Shown here one piece after another: positions 36,389 through 48,769 of a stretch of 64,000 nucleotides of DNA. The position numbers and the translations under genes were made by a program. How positions within the stretch are numbered: the stretch's first letter is position 1; each line of letters begins with the position of its first letter. Origin of the DNA: Xestospongia bergquistia. Its lineage: Eukaryota; Porifera; Demospongiae; Haplosclerida; Petrosiidae. Below the pieces are notes generated by a model, which was not told the DNA's origin, searched no databases, and saw only the letters and a list, made by a program, of their open reading frames with translations. Location of the stretch: the NCBI GenBank assembly GCA_963965975.1, contig OZ014415.1:8223057-8287056 (forward strand), written 5' to 3'.

Positions 36389-37527
36389 GGAGAGAGAGAG
36401 AGGGAGGGACGGAGGGACGGAGAGTGGGAGGGACGGAGGGAGAGGGAGAGGGAGAGAGATTGTATTATTTCAGATCAGTATTATTATTAATGTATTACTA
36501 TATAGATTGTTCATTATGCTTACCTGTTGATTATAAATGGGATCAAAGGTAATATATATTGATGATAATAGTTTCTGATAATTACTTTCTGTTTCTTAAG
36601 TCTTGGAGTAAGTAACTATCCTATGAAGAAAGGTACTAGATCTGTACCTGTAGAACATGTAAATGATGTGAGGTAGTTAGTAAGATGATAATATTATTAT
36701 TGTTAGTATGTTTGTGGAGTAATTGTATTAAATGATAGTAATAATAAAAGACAACTTTTATTAAAGAAAAGACCAGAGAAAGGTGATTGAATGAATGAAT
36801 GGAGGGATAGATAGTTCAATAGACAGATGCTCTGATGGATGAACAGACTGACTTTGTATCTTTCTAGGTCTACTTGCTGGACAATGGGAGTGTCCTAGTG
36901 TTTTTATAAAAGAGGAGGAGAAGGATTCATTGGATATAATGGAGAGTTATATTAGAGAGAAATTGACTGAACATCATATCATATGTGACCAATTAACATT
37001 TAAAGAATCAGTAAAGAATTATATTTATTTATATAAATGTACTTATTGGATTGATTCCTCTAAGGTATTACATCAGTTCTCACATGTACATCATCATTAC
37101 CATATATGGTATGGGGACATAACAAATGATAGTAACACTACTGATTTGACATGGGTATCACTGGAAGACATCAGTAGTTATGTACTTACAAGAGGAGTTA
37201 AAAAAGTGAGATGATAGATCTGTTGGAGTTATATTTTACTCTTTAACTAGATACTAAATATTGCTGGATTACCAGTACAAAGTACTGGCAAAGTAAGTAT
37301 ACAGTATAGATATAGTTTATTATACAATGATCAGTTTATTGTTATATATGTATCTGTAAACACCATTTAAAAACCATAAAAATAGTCAAAATATTACTGT
37401 GTATGTGAACACTTGATTAAGTTCTTTTACAAAGTGTATATTGTTTTTTCCCTCTTTTTTGTAGCGCAAAGCAGACATTTATAATCCTGAAAATGATCCT
37501 AAACTTTTAAAGACTACATTTTACTAG
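34420..37527 (+). CDS. MUTYH: MUTYH copy 1, adenine DNA glycosylase (whole)
   Basis: Seventeen exons join in phase to 472 residues: 34420-34574, 34649-34688, 34756-34800, 34893-34934, 34989-35060, 35606-35687, 35735-35763, 35806-35903, 35956-36007, 36089-36181, 36248-36338, 36506-36548, 36601-36658, 36707-36782, 36868-37205, 37251-37292, 37465-37527. MUTYH removes adenine opposite 8-oxoguanine in base excision repair. Seen: VSEVMLQQTQVATVI with the catalytic Glu; WSGLGYYNRGKRL; the helix-hairpin-helix LPGIGKYTAGAIASIA; the catalytic Asp in AVDGNVIRVMSRLRVIG; GDFNQSLMELGATIC; the iron-sulfur Cys set C-x6-C-x2-C-x5-C (CHPRSPDCCKCPVQELC); and the C-terminal NUDIX-like 8-oxoG reader (LLAGQWECPSV, VLHQFSHVHHHYHIW). 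KGGINHFFKP resembles a PCNA-binding motif, placed internally. This is the only copy of three that reads through. Confidence 0.93.
35150..35490. repeat. GC-richer block in MUTYH intron 5, possible SINE-like element
   Basis: A segment clearly less AT-rich than its surroundings (for example CCCACTCAATCCCCTGGGAA) fills most of the intron. It is kept at about 43790-44105 and 52420-52740 in the other two copies, so it predates the duplications. No tRNA-like head or poly(A) tail was recognised, so its class stays open. Confidence 0.45.
36339..36470. repeat. (GA)n-rich microsatellite in MUTYH copy 1 intron
   Basis: Long GAGAGA and GGGAGGGACGGA runs directly follow the donor of the exon ending at 36338. 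In the other two MUTYH copies the same place holds only about 30 bases of GA, so copy 1 has expanded. Confidence 0.95.
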
Positions 37528-38912
37528 GACTCCTGTAGTTAAATTATATTTATTAAAACTGTAGACACATTGCCAATTCACACACAAACACTTACATCTT
37601 AGGTATATCTCTTTGTTTTACAAGTGCATCAAGTCCCTGCACACTATAGATTGTATATCTAATGTCTGTATGGACACAAAAATTTTGTTTATCTCCTCCC
37701 TGATCTAACAGGATTACACTTATCACTGGTTATGTACACAAGATATCATCAATTATTTGTAATATAATCATTAAATATGTTTGAAATATCTATCCATATT
37801 GTGCTTGTAACTGTACTAATATCAGGATAATAGCTATGTAGCTGCTATAAATGGAAGCTATACTATTAAAGTTAAAAGATTTTAATATCACAAAGTATTT
37901 TCAGTACTAGTATATATAACACAAAGAATTCTAAGAACTGTATTGATACTTACCATAAATGCTACTAATTTCAAAGCATCAGTCTTATCTGTTTTAAAAT
38001 GTACCTTAGTTTGCATTTTGTCCTCAACTTGCCTACAATATGACCCGTGAATATATCATCTAAGCATAAGAATAATATATCATAAACATATCATGCAGAG
38101 CACTTCAGATGTAAAGGACAGCATAATTGGTAATACACTATTCTATTTAGAGATAAATTTGGGTAAGATATCCAGTTTAACATATGAATACATGATGATG
38201 ACAATTATATTAAGTTTGTACACAACTTATATAACTTCATGGTACATCAAGATGAGTATATATTAGAGTAGTATATATATAGATTGTATTATTATAGAAG
38301 ACATAAAAACTGGAAGTTATAATGTAGAATGAGTTATGCTGCTGTAGACATGCACGACTACTTGAAGTCTAACTGCATTTTACATAGTTCTTAGTAAATT
38401 AAAGTGTTTGTAGCATACATACCAAACTGTATTGATAAGTCATAATAAATATGTGGACACCTACAGTGATTATGAATATAGAATTATATACATGATCTGA
38501 TAAACAAACTAGATAGATCATGATTCTAATCAAAGTATGGACCCCAAGAGTGCATCATGTGCTCTACATGGACATTTATAGCACTATAATATATTATGAA
38601 TATGTTACATGATCAATAATGGGATAACGGTTCTGATCATGTAGATATATGCAGTTGATGTATGTACTATATGAAATTATACAAACTTTATATATGAAGA
38701 TGAATACATCTAGCATTTTTAGTATTTTAATGCAATAGTCACCATCTTTTAATAAGAGTTACACCTCTTGGTTGGTAAAAAAGACATTTAATTTTTAAAA
38801 ATATAATAGCACTTATTACAAGTAATTCACATTTAACATGCTACAATTTTATTATTATTATCCTGAACCTACTGACTCAAGTACAGCAATATAAGGTTTA
38901 TGATTATGTTCT
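37528..38912. other. Intergenic spacer, AT-rich, no gene seen
   Basis: No exon with coding support. Parts recur behind MUTYH copy 3: about 37535-37965 matches 54645-54990, and about 37970-38180 matches 56475-56660, the stretch before the last exon of gene D. The spacer therefore belongs to the duplicated unit. Confidence 0.6.
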
Positions 38913-40231
38913 TTACACTGAAGTTATTGCCTTTTTACTGATCACTTTCACAACAACATCACAATGACGTGTATGAGTCATTGAAACTTCTATTGTTATG
39001 TTGTTACATTCCATCTGGAACATGTTTTCTTCATTAGCAATTGAAGATCGGTATGTGCGCTTATATTGTTTATCTTGAAGGCAGCCTTCAAATATAGGGC
39101 ATTGTTCTTCATTTTTCATTATTTTGTCAAAATAACGCACATCCAGTGTCTCGTTAATGTAGTCATTCTCAACAAGTAGCAGAGCAACTTTATTAGAAGC
39201 TTTTTTTCTCAACTGAATTGTAGAGTTTCTAAATGCAATAAAAAAGCAAAGTTTTGATGTTTCCAAAAACTTAACTATAAATTTTTGGATTCCAGCACAA
39301 CCTTTTAACGAAGTACCATTCGAGTAGTCATATCTTTGACTCTCACAAGAGGAAATGTCCATACTATCGAGCAGGTTATCAGGATGGCCGAAGATTACAT
39401 TGCCAGAACTGGTAATCACATGAGGTGTTTCGTTATAAACAGTTACTCGACAGGAACGAATGCAAAGAGCAAGAGCAGCTATTTCCTGCAGGAAGTTACC
39501 ACCAATCCTATCATCAATCCTACTACCTATGGGTCTCCCAGTCTAAAGGATAAAATTTATTCATAATATGCTTAGATAGTAAAAAGTGAAATAGAAAGTT
39601 TTGTATGCCCAGCATGTACAGGGAAAGTTATGACCAAATTTATATTGCTGACATGCACTCCCTCAATTAAGGATACATTGCAATATACTGCATGATTTTT
39701 GCATGTACTGGATATAATATTATAGTATCATGTATATTTATTTAACTAAAACATAACAAGGCCTAGGAGTTAAAAAATTAAATAGATATGGTTTGTAGTT
39801 AGCAATGACAGGCATGTTACTTAGATATTTAATATTTAAAACAAAGTTTTACAGTAATTGTACCATGCTATGCCTTAATTGATCAATCTGATTGCTCCAT
39901 AAATTAATATACACCATTTTGAAAAATTAAGTAAAAGCTAATGAAATTTTCCCAATAATACAGTACCTTAACTATAGACTTCGTTATTTTGTTATCAGGA
40001 CTTTCATCATAGTCTTTACGTTTTAGATCTTTCCTTATATTTTCTGCACATCTAAAGTTATTATAGATACTATCAATAATTATATTTGTAACTTACATTT
40101 TACAGTTGAATTCGTTGTCAGCTGGCTGAGTCTCTGTTGTTAATTCAATTGTCTCCCCACAACGTTTACATGAACGTGTATGAAGTGGATGGGTCGTCAC
40201 TTTTCCAAGTCGTAACTTAACACTAAAAGCC
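38913..40231 (-). pseudogene. Family member A: Cys-pair module plus actinoporin-like domain, incomplete at its 5' end
   Basis: Three exons read in phase on the minus strand: 40231-40097, 40051-39967 and 39542-38913. The first has the Cys pairs (SCKRCGE ... FNCKI), completed by the second (CAENIRKDLK). The last carries the conserved C-terminal domain: IRSCRVTVYNET, SLKGCAGIQKF, LCFFIAFRNST, SNKVALL and the ending VSMTHTRHCDVVVKVISKK. A good first exon with a start codon, as present in B and C, was not found, so the copy looks incomplete, with perhaps one break. It is closest to member E. It points away from B; the interval 40340-40607 lies between the two. Confidence 0.55.
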
Positions 40232-40339
40232 CTAATAACGTATAATTATGTAAATTAAACAAGACTATACTCATTAAATAATTTAAACTTACTTTATATG
40301 AGGAAGTTCTACCTACCCCTATTTTCGTCCACTATAGCT

Positions 40340-40607
40340 ATAAAATGTTTCAGTTGTTGTTGTTTATATCTCCCACTAAATTATGGTAGTGTGAAAATTA
40401 AACATTAGAATTGAAACTGGTCTTGACAGCTGTGATTTTAGGTATATATGGAATATTTATTGGAAGTTTGCTGATCCACCGGAAAGATTCTGACGCACGT
40501 GGGTGTTGCAGTTATAAGCCGAAAGCAATTTATTTTTCGCGTTTGCGAGCTAATTTGGCAGCATAAGTTTAAACTTTATCATCGATCTTTGAAAGTAGAT
40601 TAATATA
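40340..40607. promoter_or_regulatory. Promoter region of member B (between A and B)
   Basis: The 268 bases before the start codon of B contain CACGTGGG at about 40497 and GCGTTTGCGAGCTAATTTGG at about 40540, then AGCATAAG. The GCGTTTGCGAG..CATAAG element recurs before member C (about 49062-49095) and, inverted, before fragment A' (about 46687-46735), each time within about 70 bases of the start codon. Confidence 0.55.
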
Positions 40608-42491
40608 ATGGGCAATCAAATAGACAATAAAAAAAATCCTATAAAGGAGGCAGAACTTCCTAGTGGAAAGTAAGTTTAATTATTTGATCAGTATAGTTAG
40701 TCTTGTTTACATGTATAATTATGTGTTGTTAGATTAACGAAGGAAGGTGGTGAGTTCAATGCTGGAAAAATAGCTACATACCCAATTCATTCACGTCCAT
40801 GTAAAAGTTGTGGAGAACCAATTGAATTAAGATCAGAGAGTCAGCCTGACTATCAATTCAACTGTACTCAGTAAGCTACAAACATTTATTGATAATGTTT
40901 ATATGATGTTATAAATAATAAGATGTGCATATCATATAAGAAAAGAAGATCTAAGGTATGAAGACGACAATGAAAAAAGTCCTAGGAAAGAAGATGTAAG
41001 GGATGAAGACGACAATGAAAAAAGTTTTAGGAAAGAAGATCTAAGGGATAAAGACGACAATGAAAAACGTTTTAGGAAAGAAGATCTAAGGGATGAAGAC
41101 AATGAAAAAAGTCCTCCAAAGCAAGCTACTTGCACTGAGAATAAAAGAACAAAATCTCTGGTACGTACAGTAACTGCATGTAATCAGGAAAATTTCATTA
41201 GCTTTTCTTAATTTCAAAATCATGAATATTAATTTATGAAGCAATCTGATTGGTCAGTTAAGGCATAGAACAGTACAATCACTGTTAAATCTCATTGTTT
41301 TCAATATAAAATTATTCTCCTTTCTAAGCAAGATGCCTGTCATTGCTAACTACCAACCACATCTATCAAACTTGTACATGTATGTATTATATTTGAGTAA
41401 TAAAAAGTTGTATATTTTATATGGTAATATAATATATCGAGCACATGCAAAGATCATGGACTGTAATTATGCAATGCATCTTGAGGGAGTGCATGTCAGT
41501 ACATAAATGTGGTCATAACTTTCCCTATAGTCCTACGCATCATACATAAACAGAAGAGTAACTAATTTAATAATTTGGTACCAGTGTGATATTAGAGTAA
41601 TAGATTATTTAGTCATTGTTTGGAGGTCAATGCATGAATACCTGAAAACTCAAAATACAGTTTATCATGAAGTGATAGGTTTGAAAGTAGACAATCAGTT
41701 TAATGTCTAAAATTGAGAAATGAAATTAATGTTTCCTAAATTTTGTCTTACAGCAAAATGAGAAGAAGATTTGGAGGGAGACTGGACATTTTGAAGAGTT
41801 TAGATTAATTAGGAACATTTTGCAAGGAAATGGAGATGGCACATTAAAAGATTTGTTTAACAACATCACAAGTGATCTCTTGCATGGCAAAACTGGCTCT
41901 GTTTTTGGAGAAATAGCTTTTCTTAGCCAAAATAAACGATCCTGTCTAGTACAAGTTAAAAACCAAACATCTTATATCATAAGTTGTTTTGGTAAAGCAA
42001 TTTTGGGAAAGCAAGAGCATACTCATGACAACAAAATTCAACCCGAACAAAGGAAATCTTATTTCTTCAAAAAATCCAACTTTTCTTTAAAAGGTTGTGC
42101 TGGAATTCTGACATTTACTGTTAAGATTTCTGAAGGTTCAACACTATGCTTTCTAGTTGCTTTTAGAAATTACACAGTTCAGATTAGAGAGGAGTCCTAT
42201 AATAAAGTTGCTATACTTCGTATTAATGACAGTGAAATAAAACCAGATCTAGGTGTGCCTTTTTTTTCCAAATTAATGGAAATTAAAGAGTCATGTTCAT
42301 GTCCTTCATTTGATAAATGTTGCTATGTTAGTAATGCTTGTACATTCAAAGCAACGATTGCTTCTAAACAACCGAATATTGAAATACAATATGACAATAT
42401 TGAAATTAAAGTTTCAATGACTCATTATCACCAATCTCAAGTCTTTATAACAGTAACCAGTAAAAAAGAAATCACTAGTGGAGAACACTAA
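40608..42491 (+). CDS. Family member B: zinc-ribbon-like N-terminus, charged repeats, actinoporin-like C-terminal domain
   Basis: Four exons, 40608-40669, 40733-40870, 40923-41160 and 41754-42491, join in phase to 391 residues. There is no signal peptide, so the protein is probably intracellular. Residues ~45-75 hold two Cys pairs, RPCKSCGEPIE and FNCTQCAYHIRK, spaced as in a zinc ribbon. Residues ~75-135 are about four copies of a 15-residue charged repeat (RKEDLRDEDDNEKS-like). The last exon begins with KKIWRETG and carries the family domain from ~200: NKRSCLVQVKNQT, YFFKKSNFSLKGCAGI, LCFLVAFRNYTVQI, YNKVAILRIND and a final strand pair with IEIKVSMTH. The run of strands resembles actinoporins and fungal fruit-body lectins, in which the matching segments are RKIAVGIDN, ATGAVA and FSVPFDYNWYSNWW; the aromatic lipid-binding cluster of actinoporins is not kept. 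That relation is inference from pattern; function unknown. Confidence 0.8.
40944..41120 (+). repeat. In-frame ~45-bp coding tandem repeat in member B
   Basis: About four units coding for RKEDLRDEDDNEKSF-like 15-mers (one unit is shorter) lie in exon 3. Member C has only one unit at this place, so the linker length varies between paralogues. Confidence 0.9.
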
Positions 42492-42543
42492 ACATAATAT
42501 ATATATCTATGCTAATAATGCTAATATAATATGCTATATGCTA

Positions 42544-42574
<31 letters not shown>

Positions 42575-42739
42575 GCTGTTGTGAAGTAGAATAAACTTTT
42601 TATAAGAACTAATTGTAACTATTATAATTTTATTGCAAAATACCAAATTATAGAATCATTAGAAGTGAGCTAAATGCCTGTAAAGCAAAACTGGACGATG
42701 TATATGATAAAGATTTTCTTCCAGAGAACCTCAACATTT

Positions 42740-42975
42740 TGTCTTGTGGTCATAAACAACTTTTTGGCAATTTGTTTTGCTAATGATGTTCTGCAAGCAG
42801 TCGGCCAATGATCACAAAGTGCCAGACTGAAATTTGCTATGAAACTTACCAAATCTAAAAGCAAAATGCTTTATTGATGACTTCCTCTAAAACACTCCAT
42901 GTGCTACAGATGGTCTGAGAATTAACAGTGATTATTGGAAGGTGATCAAGACAACTAGAAGCTGATGAAACTATT
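42740..42975 (-). pseudogene. TOE1 5' fragment (unit 2)
   Basis: The minus strand matches TOE1 exon 1 and the sequence around it (LPIITVNSQTICSTWSVLEE) next to MUTYH copy 2, at the same distance as in unit 1. The start codon of TOE1 is not kept, the frame closes early (AFCF then stop) and no other TOE1 exon follows. It marks the left edge of the second duplicated unit. Confidence 0.85.
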
Positions 42976-43037
42976 GAAAGGTAGTATACGGAGTAATTAA
43001 AAGCTTTAAATTCATTGCATTCTGTACAAATTTCAGA

Positions 43038-45835
43038 ATGTTTCCGTTCACTTCCGTAAATATCCCACGTGGTAAGATGGAAGAACACAGTTTTACTAAA
43101 GGAGAACTAGTCTAGACTCATTAAGAACTAATCTGCTACTGTGGTATGAGAAAAATAATAGAGATTTGCCGTGGAGAAAAATTGTAATGTACCCTGTTAA
43201 CATATTGACTGAACTATACTGTGTATTATATAGGCTAGAACTGAGACAGATATTAATGTTAGAATATATTCAGTCTGGGTATCAGAAGTAATGTTACAAC
43301 AGGTCAATTTTGAAGTATACATATTGCAGACTTAGGACAATAATGATTGTTGTTTTTTACTAATAGACTCAGGTTGCCACGGTAATAGACTATTACATTA
43401 ACTGGATGAAGGTAAGATATGACCAGATAATTTTTAAAAAATACTCTAAAGTAATACACAAGAAAATTAATAGATTTCTAGAGTCTTCATTTTTTTCTTA
43501 TTTTTAGAAATGGCCTACAGTACATGATTTAGCATCTGCTACTCTAGAGGTCAATCTTATGATCATTTTATTGTGTTGTCTCTATAATACCAACACATAT
43601 TAGGAGGTAATGATAATGTGGTCTTGTTTAGGTTATTACAATAGAGGTAAAAGACTATGAGAAGGAGCAAAGAAGGTACACATTAATTAATTAATAGCTA
43701 TGAATGTGTTTAATGATATTCAGTCCCACAACCACTTGAAAACAAAGTTGGCATAGACTATAAAAATATTGTTAATCCTGTCACTATTGTGGTGTTGGAT
43801 TGAATGCTTGCTGAAGGGGATACAGAGTGGCTTCCACCCACTCAATCCCCTGGGAAGGTCTGAGACAAGGGCTATTAACACTTGAGAGGAGTGCCTCTAT
43901 AAGTGGAGGGTGGGTGATCAGAAACTGGCCTGAAGTAGTATTGCAGAAGAACCCATAGCAATTACAACCCTAATTGTGTGGGTGATGCTATATGCTAGCT
44001 TCATGGTTGGAATACACTCATAGCCAGCTACTGTAGTGCGATGAGCAAGGTGCCTTCTTCAAGGCATAACTTAATTCAGACTACTCTCAATCCAACACCC
44101 TTTTATAATTATCATTTACTCAACAATATTGCTTATTAGCTTAATAGGCAGTTTGTGATTATCTATTATCTTGACACATGCTCATACTTTGAATGTAGTT
44201 ATTGTCACTTCTGCTTGTAGGTGGTCCAAGATTTAGATGGAGTATTGCCAACGTCTTTTGAAGGATTATTAAAGCTACCAGGTATTGGAAACTATACAGC
44301 AGGTACTATATATAGCAATATCCTAATATAATATACACACTCTATATAGGAGCTATAGCATCTATTGCTCTTAATGAAGTGAGCTATTAATAGATCATTT
44401 GAGGATGTAATATATTGTAGGCAGTAGGTGCTGTTGATGGAAATGTTATTAGAGTTATGTCAAGATTAAGAGTGATTGGAGCTCCTACTGACTCTAAACA
44501 AACTCAAGATCACATTTGGTAAGGATATAGCTGGTGAGAAATGACTTCAATGATGTGGTTTTAATAATAGGAGTTTAGCAAATATGGCTGTACTAGCTGA
44601 TCAGGCCGGAGACTTCAATCAAGTTAGTAGAATGATTATAATGTCTGTTTAAATTATTCACTTTATAATTGTGTCTTCTTCACTGTCCTTAGTCACTAAT
44701 GGAGTTAGGAGCAACTATTTGTCATCCTCGATCACCAGACTGTTGTAAATGTCCAATACAAGAACTATGTATGGCTTATAAACAAGTTAGTTTAATTACA
44801 TTCTTTTGTAATGAATTCTAGAACACTTCATCAATTGTTTTTATATCACAGTCTAAACAGATATTAAATAAAGGAGGTATTAATCATTTTTTTAAACCTG
44901 TTGTATCAAGATCAGATAACAAAGAGACACTGAAGTTACACAGTGAGAGAGAGATAAAGAGAGAGAGAGAGTTCAGATCAGTGTTATTATTAATGTATTA
45001 CTATAGATTGTTCATTATGCTTACCTGTTGATTATAAATGGGATCAAAGGTAAGTAATATTTTCTATTAATTATTTCCTGTTTCTTAAGTCTTGGAGTAA
45101 GTAACTATCCTATGAAGAAAGGCACTAGATCTGTACCTGTAGAACATGTAAGTGATGTGAGGTAGTTAGTGAGATGATAATATTATTGTTAGTATGTTTG
45201 TGGAGTAATTGTATTAAATGATAGTAAGGATAAAAGAGAACTTTTATTAAAGAAAAGACCAGAGAAAGGTGATTGAATGAATGGATTGGTAGATAGAGAG
45301 ATGATTTGATGGATGAACAGACTGATTGACTATTTGTATGTTTCTAGGTCTACTTGCTGGACAGTGGGAGTGTCCTAGTGTTTTTATAAAAGAGGAGGAG
45401 AAGGATTCATTGGATATAATGGAGAGTTATATTAGAGAGAAATTGACTGAACATCATGTCACATGTGGCCAACTAACATTTAAAGAATCAGTAAAGAATT
45501 ATATTTATTGATATAAATGTACTATTGGATTGATTCCTGTAAGGTTTTACATCAGTTCTCACATGTACATCATCATTACCATATATGGTATGGGGACATA
45601 ACAAATGATAATAACACTACTGATTTGACATGGGTATCACTGGAAGACATCAGTAGCTATGCACTTACAAGAGGAGTTAAAAAAGTGAGATGATAGATCT
45701 GTTGGAGTTATATTTTACTCTTTAACTAGATACTAAATATTGCTGGATTACCAGTACAAAATACTGGTAAAGTAAGTACACAGTATATATAGTTTATTAT
45801 ACAATGATCAGTTTATTGTTATATATGTATCTATG
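43038..45835 (+). pseudogene. MUTYH copy 2, decayed and 3'-truncated
   Basis: Colinear with MUTYH copy 1 through exon 16, with introns kept, so it arose by DNA duplication and not by retroposition. It cannot make a whole protein: TAG at 43113-43115 in exon 1, TGA replacing the Trp codon at 43658-43660 in exon 5, and TGA near 45509 in exon 15. The exon 15 region also has the one-base deletion (about 45525) seen in copy 3. Homology stops at about 45835, before exon 17, where it runs into fragment A'. In exon 5 the WSGLGYY motif has become WSCLGYY. Splice sites are mostly still present. Confidence 0.9.
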
Positions 45836-45837
45836 AT

Positions 45838-46640
45838 ACCATTCGAGTAGTCATATCTTTGACTCTCACAAGTTTTGTATGCCCAGCATGTACAGGGAAA
45901 GTTATGACCATATTTATACTGACATGCACTCCCTCAATTAAGGATTCATTGCAATATACTGCATGATTTTTGCATGTACTGGATATAATATTATAGTATT
46001 ATGTATATTATACAACTTTATTTAACTCAAACATAACAGGGCTTAGGATCGGAGTTGAAAAATTAAATTGTTTGTAGTTAGCAATGACAGCCACCTTATA
46101 CTTAGAAATGAAATATTATTTAATATTTAAAATAAAGTTTTAACAGTAATTGTACCATGCTATGCCTTAATTGATCAATCTGATTGCTCCATAAATTAAT
46201 ATGCACCATTTTGAAAAATTAAGTAAAAACTAATAAATTTTCCTGATTACACAGTACCTTAACTGTAGACTTTGTTCCTTTGTTATCAGGACTTTCATCA
46301 TAGTCTTTACGTTTTAGATCTTTCCTTATATCTTCTGCACATCTAAAGTTATTACAGATACTATCAATAATTATATTTGTAAATTACTTTTTACAGCTGA
46401 ATTTGTCGTCAGCCAGCTGATTATCTGATCTTAATTCAATCACCTTCCCACAACGTTTACATGGACGTGAATTAAGTGGATGGGTCGTCACTTTTCCAAG
46501 AGTTAACTTACCACCATGACCCATCACTGTTGCCCTAACAATATATAATTATGTAAACTAAACAAGACTATACTGATCAAATAATTAAACTTACTGTACA
46601 CTAGGAAATTCTACCTCCTTTAAAGAAGATTTTTTGTTCA
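45838..46640 (-). pseudogene. Fragment A': N-terminal part of a family member
   Basis: A minus-strand piece homologous to member A. It has a first exon with a start codon near 46640 (MNKKSSLKEVEF), the Cys-pair exon (RPCKRCGKVIE ... FSCKK) and the following CAEDIRKDLK exon, but not the C-terminal domain exon. It is a fragment with parts missing on its 3' side. Unlike member A it keeps the shared upstream promoter element (inverted, about 46687-46735). Confidence 0.7.
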
Positions 46641-46819
46641 TTATATTATAAAAATCTATTTTCAAAGATGATAAACTTTAAACTGACTACTTATGATGCA
46701 AAATTAGCTCGCAAAACGCAAACGCAAAAAAGGCAGTGCCCATAGTCGGACGCTTATATTCAAGACTGCAACTGAACCACACCCTAAAATATAAAACCAC
46801 ACCTAACTGACCCAAACAG

Positions 46820-48100
46820 CAACCACGTGAGAAGATGGCAGATTGTACATTTGTTGTTGGGGAGACTTTCTCTTCCTACTGATCTTCAGGCTAAAATAAA
46901 AGTGTATAAAGCTAAGAATTCGGTTCAGCTATTTTACAGAGATTCTACAACTCTCGATGCTGTTCGTAGGAAGGTGCCAAGCAGGTTGAGGGGCAAACAA
47001 AAACTCGTGCTTTTTTAGTATTCATTTTGCTTGGGTTTTTGGTGGTAAAGACTATAAAAGTAAAGTGTCTGGTGCCAGAACTAATGAAATGTGAGTTTTG
47101 ATATGATTAGATCACCATCTATTTACTTTTATGCACTTTCAGCACTTCGAAGCAAGGTTGTGGAGCTGGAATAAAATTCATACCAAGTGATGATAAACAG
47201 TGTCTAAAAGTGTCCAGATCACAATCATTACATCAATAAAATAAACTAGCACTTTGCTTTACTTATACATTAGGAATTATATATTTGATTCTATGAATAG
47301 GAAATCTGACCATTTGCCTCAACAAAGAAGATTCAATCATGATGAGAAAACAGAAGCAGCAAAGCTGTTAGCGATGAAAGTAAATAAAAAGCTACTTCAG
47401 CAACACTGGACAGGTTGTTTCTCTAAAGGATATAACAAATGTTCAAACTGAAATACACCTAAGTTCTGACAGTAACAACCTGGACACATTAGTACAATAA
47501 TGGTTAAAAGATATGGAAGGTATATTACCATTGCATAAAAAGTCTGTTTATTGTTCTCTATTTATCAGGTTCTACAGTTGAACTTTACACTAATGATGAG
47601 AATGAGATTATACGGCTTTTTTTCAGGATTGTATTATGAATGAAACGTTCTCTTTATGCCCTGAACTTATCATAGTAGATGAATTAAATAAGTTTCATAT
47701 ATCACTTTACCTAGTTGATGGTAATGGAAAAGTGAAATTATTGGAATATATTTGACTTCACACGAAACACAAGAAGCTATCATGAAGATGATGAGATGTC
47801 TGAAAAGTCATAACTTATGTTGGACAAACACGAGTGATAATGATGGATAAAGATTTTGTTGTAAGATCGGTATTTGGTGATGAGTTTCCAGATGCAAGAT
47901 TACTTCTTTGTTTCCTTCACATGTTATGAACTTTTCGAAGAGAAATCACTTGTCAAAAAATGAGTTTGCAGTCTGTTGAACACAAATATGTCCTTGAATT
48001 GCTTCAAAAGATTTCTTGTTCAAAGTCATAAGTAGAGTATGATGAATTATATGAACAACTTCTACAATGTGGGCATTGCTGATATGGATAGTGTGACATA
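46820..48100 (+). mobile_element. Decayed MULE/ZSWIM-type transposase
   Basis: Broken frames read, in order, LFYRDSTTLDAVRRK VPSR (46920-46990), a FAR1-like zinc segment with GGKDYKSKVSG and QGCGAGIKF (47040-47215), LPQQRRFNHDEKTEAAKLLA (47310-47380), NETFSLCPELIIVDE (47637-47685, catalytic-Asp region) and VMMDKDFVVRSVFGDEFPDA-like sequence (47840-47910). This is the order in MULE transposases and in the ZSWIM1/3 genes derived from them. Several stops and frameshifts separate the pieces, so it is dead. It sits between the promoter half left of fragment A' and the promoter half of member C, implying an insert spanning roughly 46760-48880. Terminal repeats were not identified. Confidence 0.65.
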
Positions 48101-48179
48101 TTCTTTTGGCAAATTGCCTTCTTTAGCAATTTATAGTCAAGATTACGTATTAATTATAAGTAAACTGTTAGTGTGGGAC

Positions 48180-48470
48180 GTGAATTTATGCAACTATATA
48201 TAGTGAATGTAATAAGTGTGTATTTCTGCAATTGTGCATCAGCTTATATGACTCAATCAATTGCACTGTCATAGTTGGCAGGATGTTGCAGTGGTATGGA
48301 TTTCTTATATAATAGACTATGACAAGTGTACATTCTTTATGTGCATGATGTAATAGCTTAGGGTGCATTTCTTATAGACTATGACAAGTGTACATTCCTT
48401 ATGATTGTGCATGAGCTAAGTAGCTAATATGACTGTCAATTTTTGGCATGTTGTTGCAGTAGTGTGCAAT
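48180..48470. repeat. Imperfect direct repeats, ~95-110 bases
   Basis: The phrase ACTATGACAAGTGTACATTC recurs at about 48315 and 48378, and the flanks GTGCATGAGCT / TGTTGCAGTGGTATGGATTTC recur with variation. It lies in the right part of the insertion that separates A' and C. No coding content seen. Confidence 0.6.
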
Positions 48471-48701
48471 TCTTATATAACAGGTCTCATGACTGATAAG
48501 TGTTGAAGTCTTCCCATGTCAAATCCAAAATTTCAAAAGTACTGTCATGGTACAAGCTAAGATCCATCTTGAATAAATTCTTATTCTAGCGTTCCTGTTT
48601 TACTTGCATGGCTAAGTACATTTGAACAGTATGTATTACCTAGCATTATTTGAAGCTGCAGTATAATGGTGTATAAATGTTATGTGCGCATGCCAATGCC
48701 A

Positions 48702-48769
48702 TCCAATTAAAATTACATGACCATTTTTGTCCATGGACAAAAATGGTCATGCATGCAATTTTAATTGGA
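48702..48769. repeat. Hairpin, ~30-base arms
   Basis: TCCAATTAAAATTACATGAC and its continuation pair with GTCATGCATGCAATTTTAATTGGA around a central CCATGG. It could be a small MITE or the end of the MULE insertion. Confidence 0.85.

Noticed and set aside
47254-47451. Small independent gene (MNRKSDHLPQQRR frame)
   Set aside because: It is one piece of the decayed MULE/ZSWIM-type transposase; neighbouring frames continue the same protein order.
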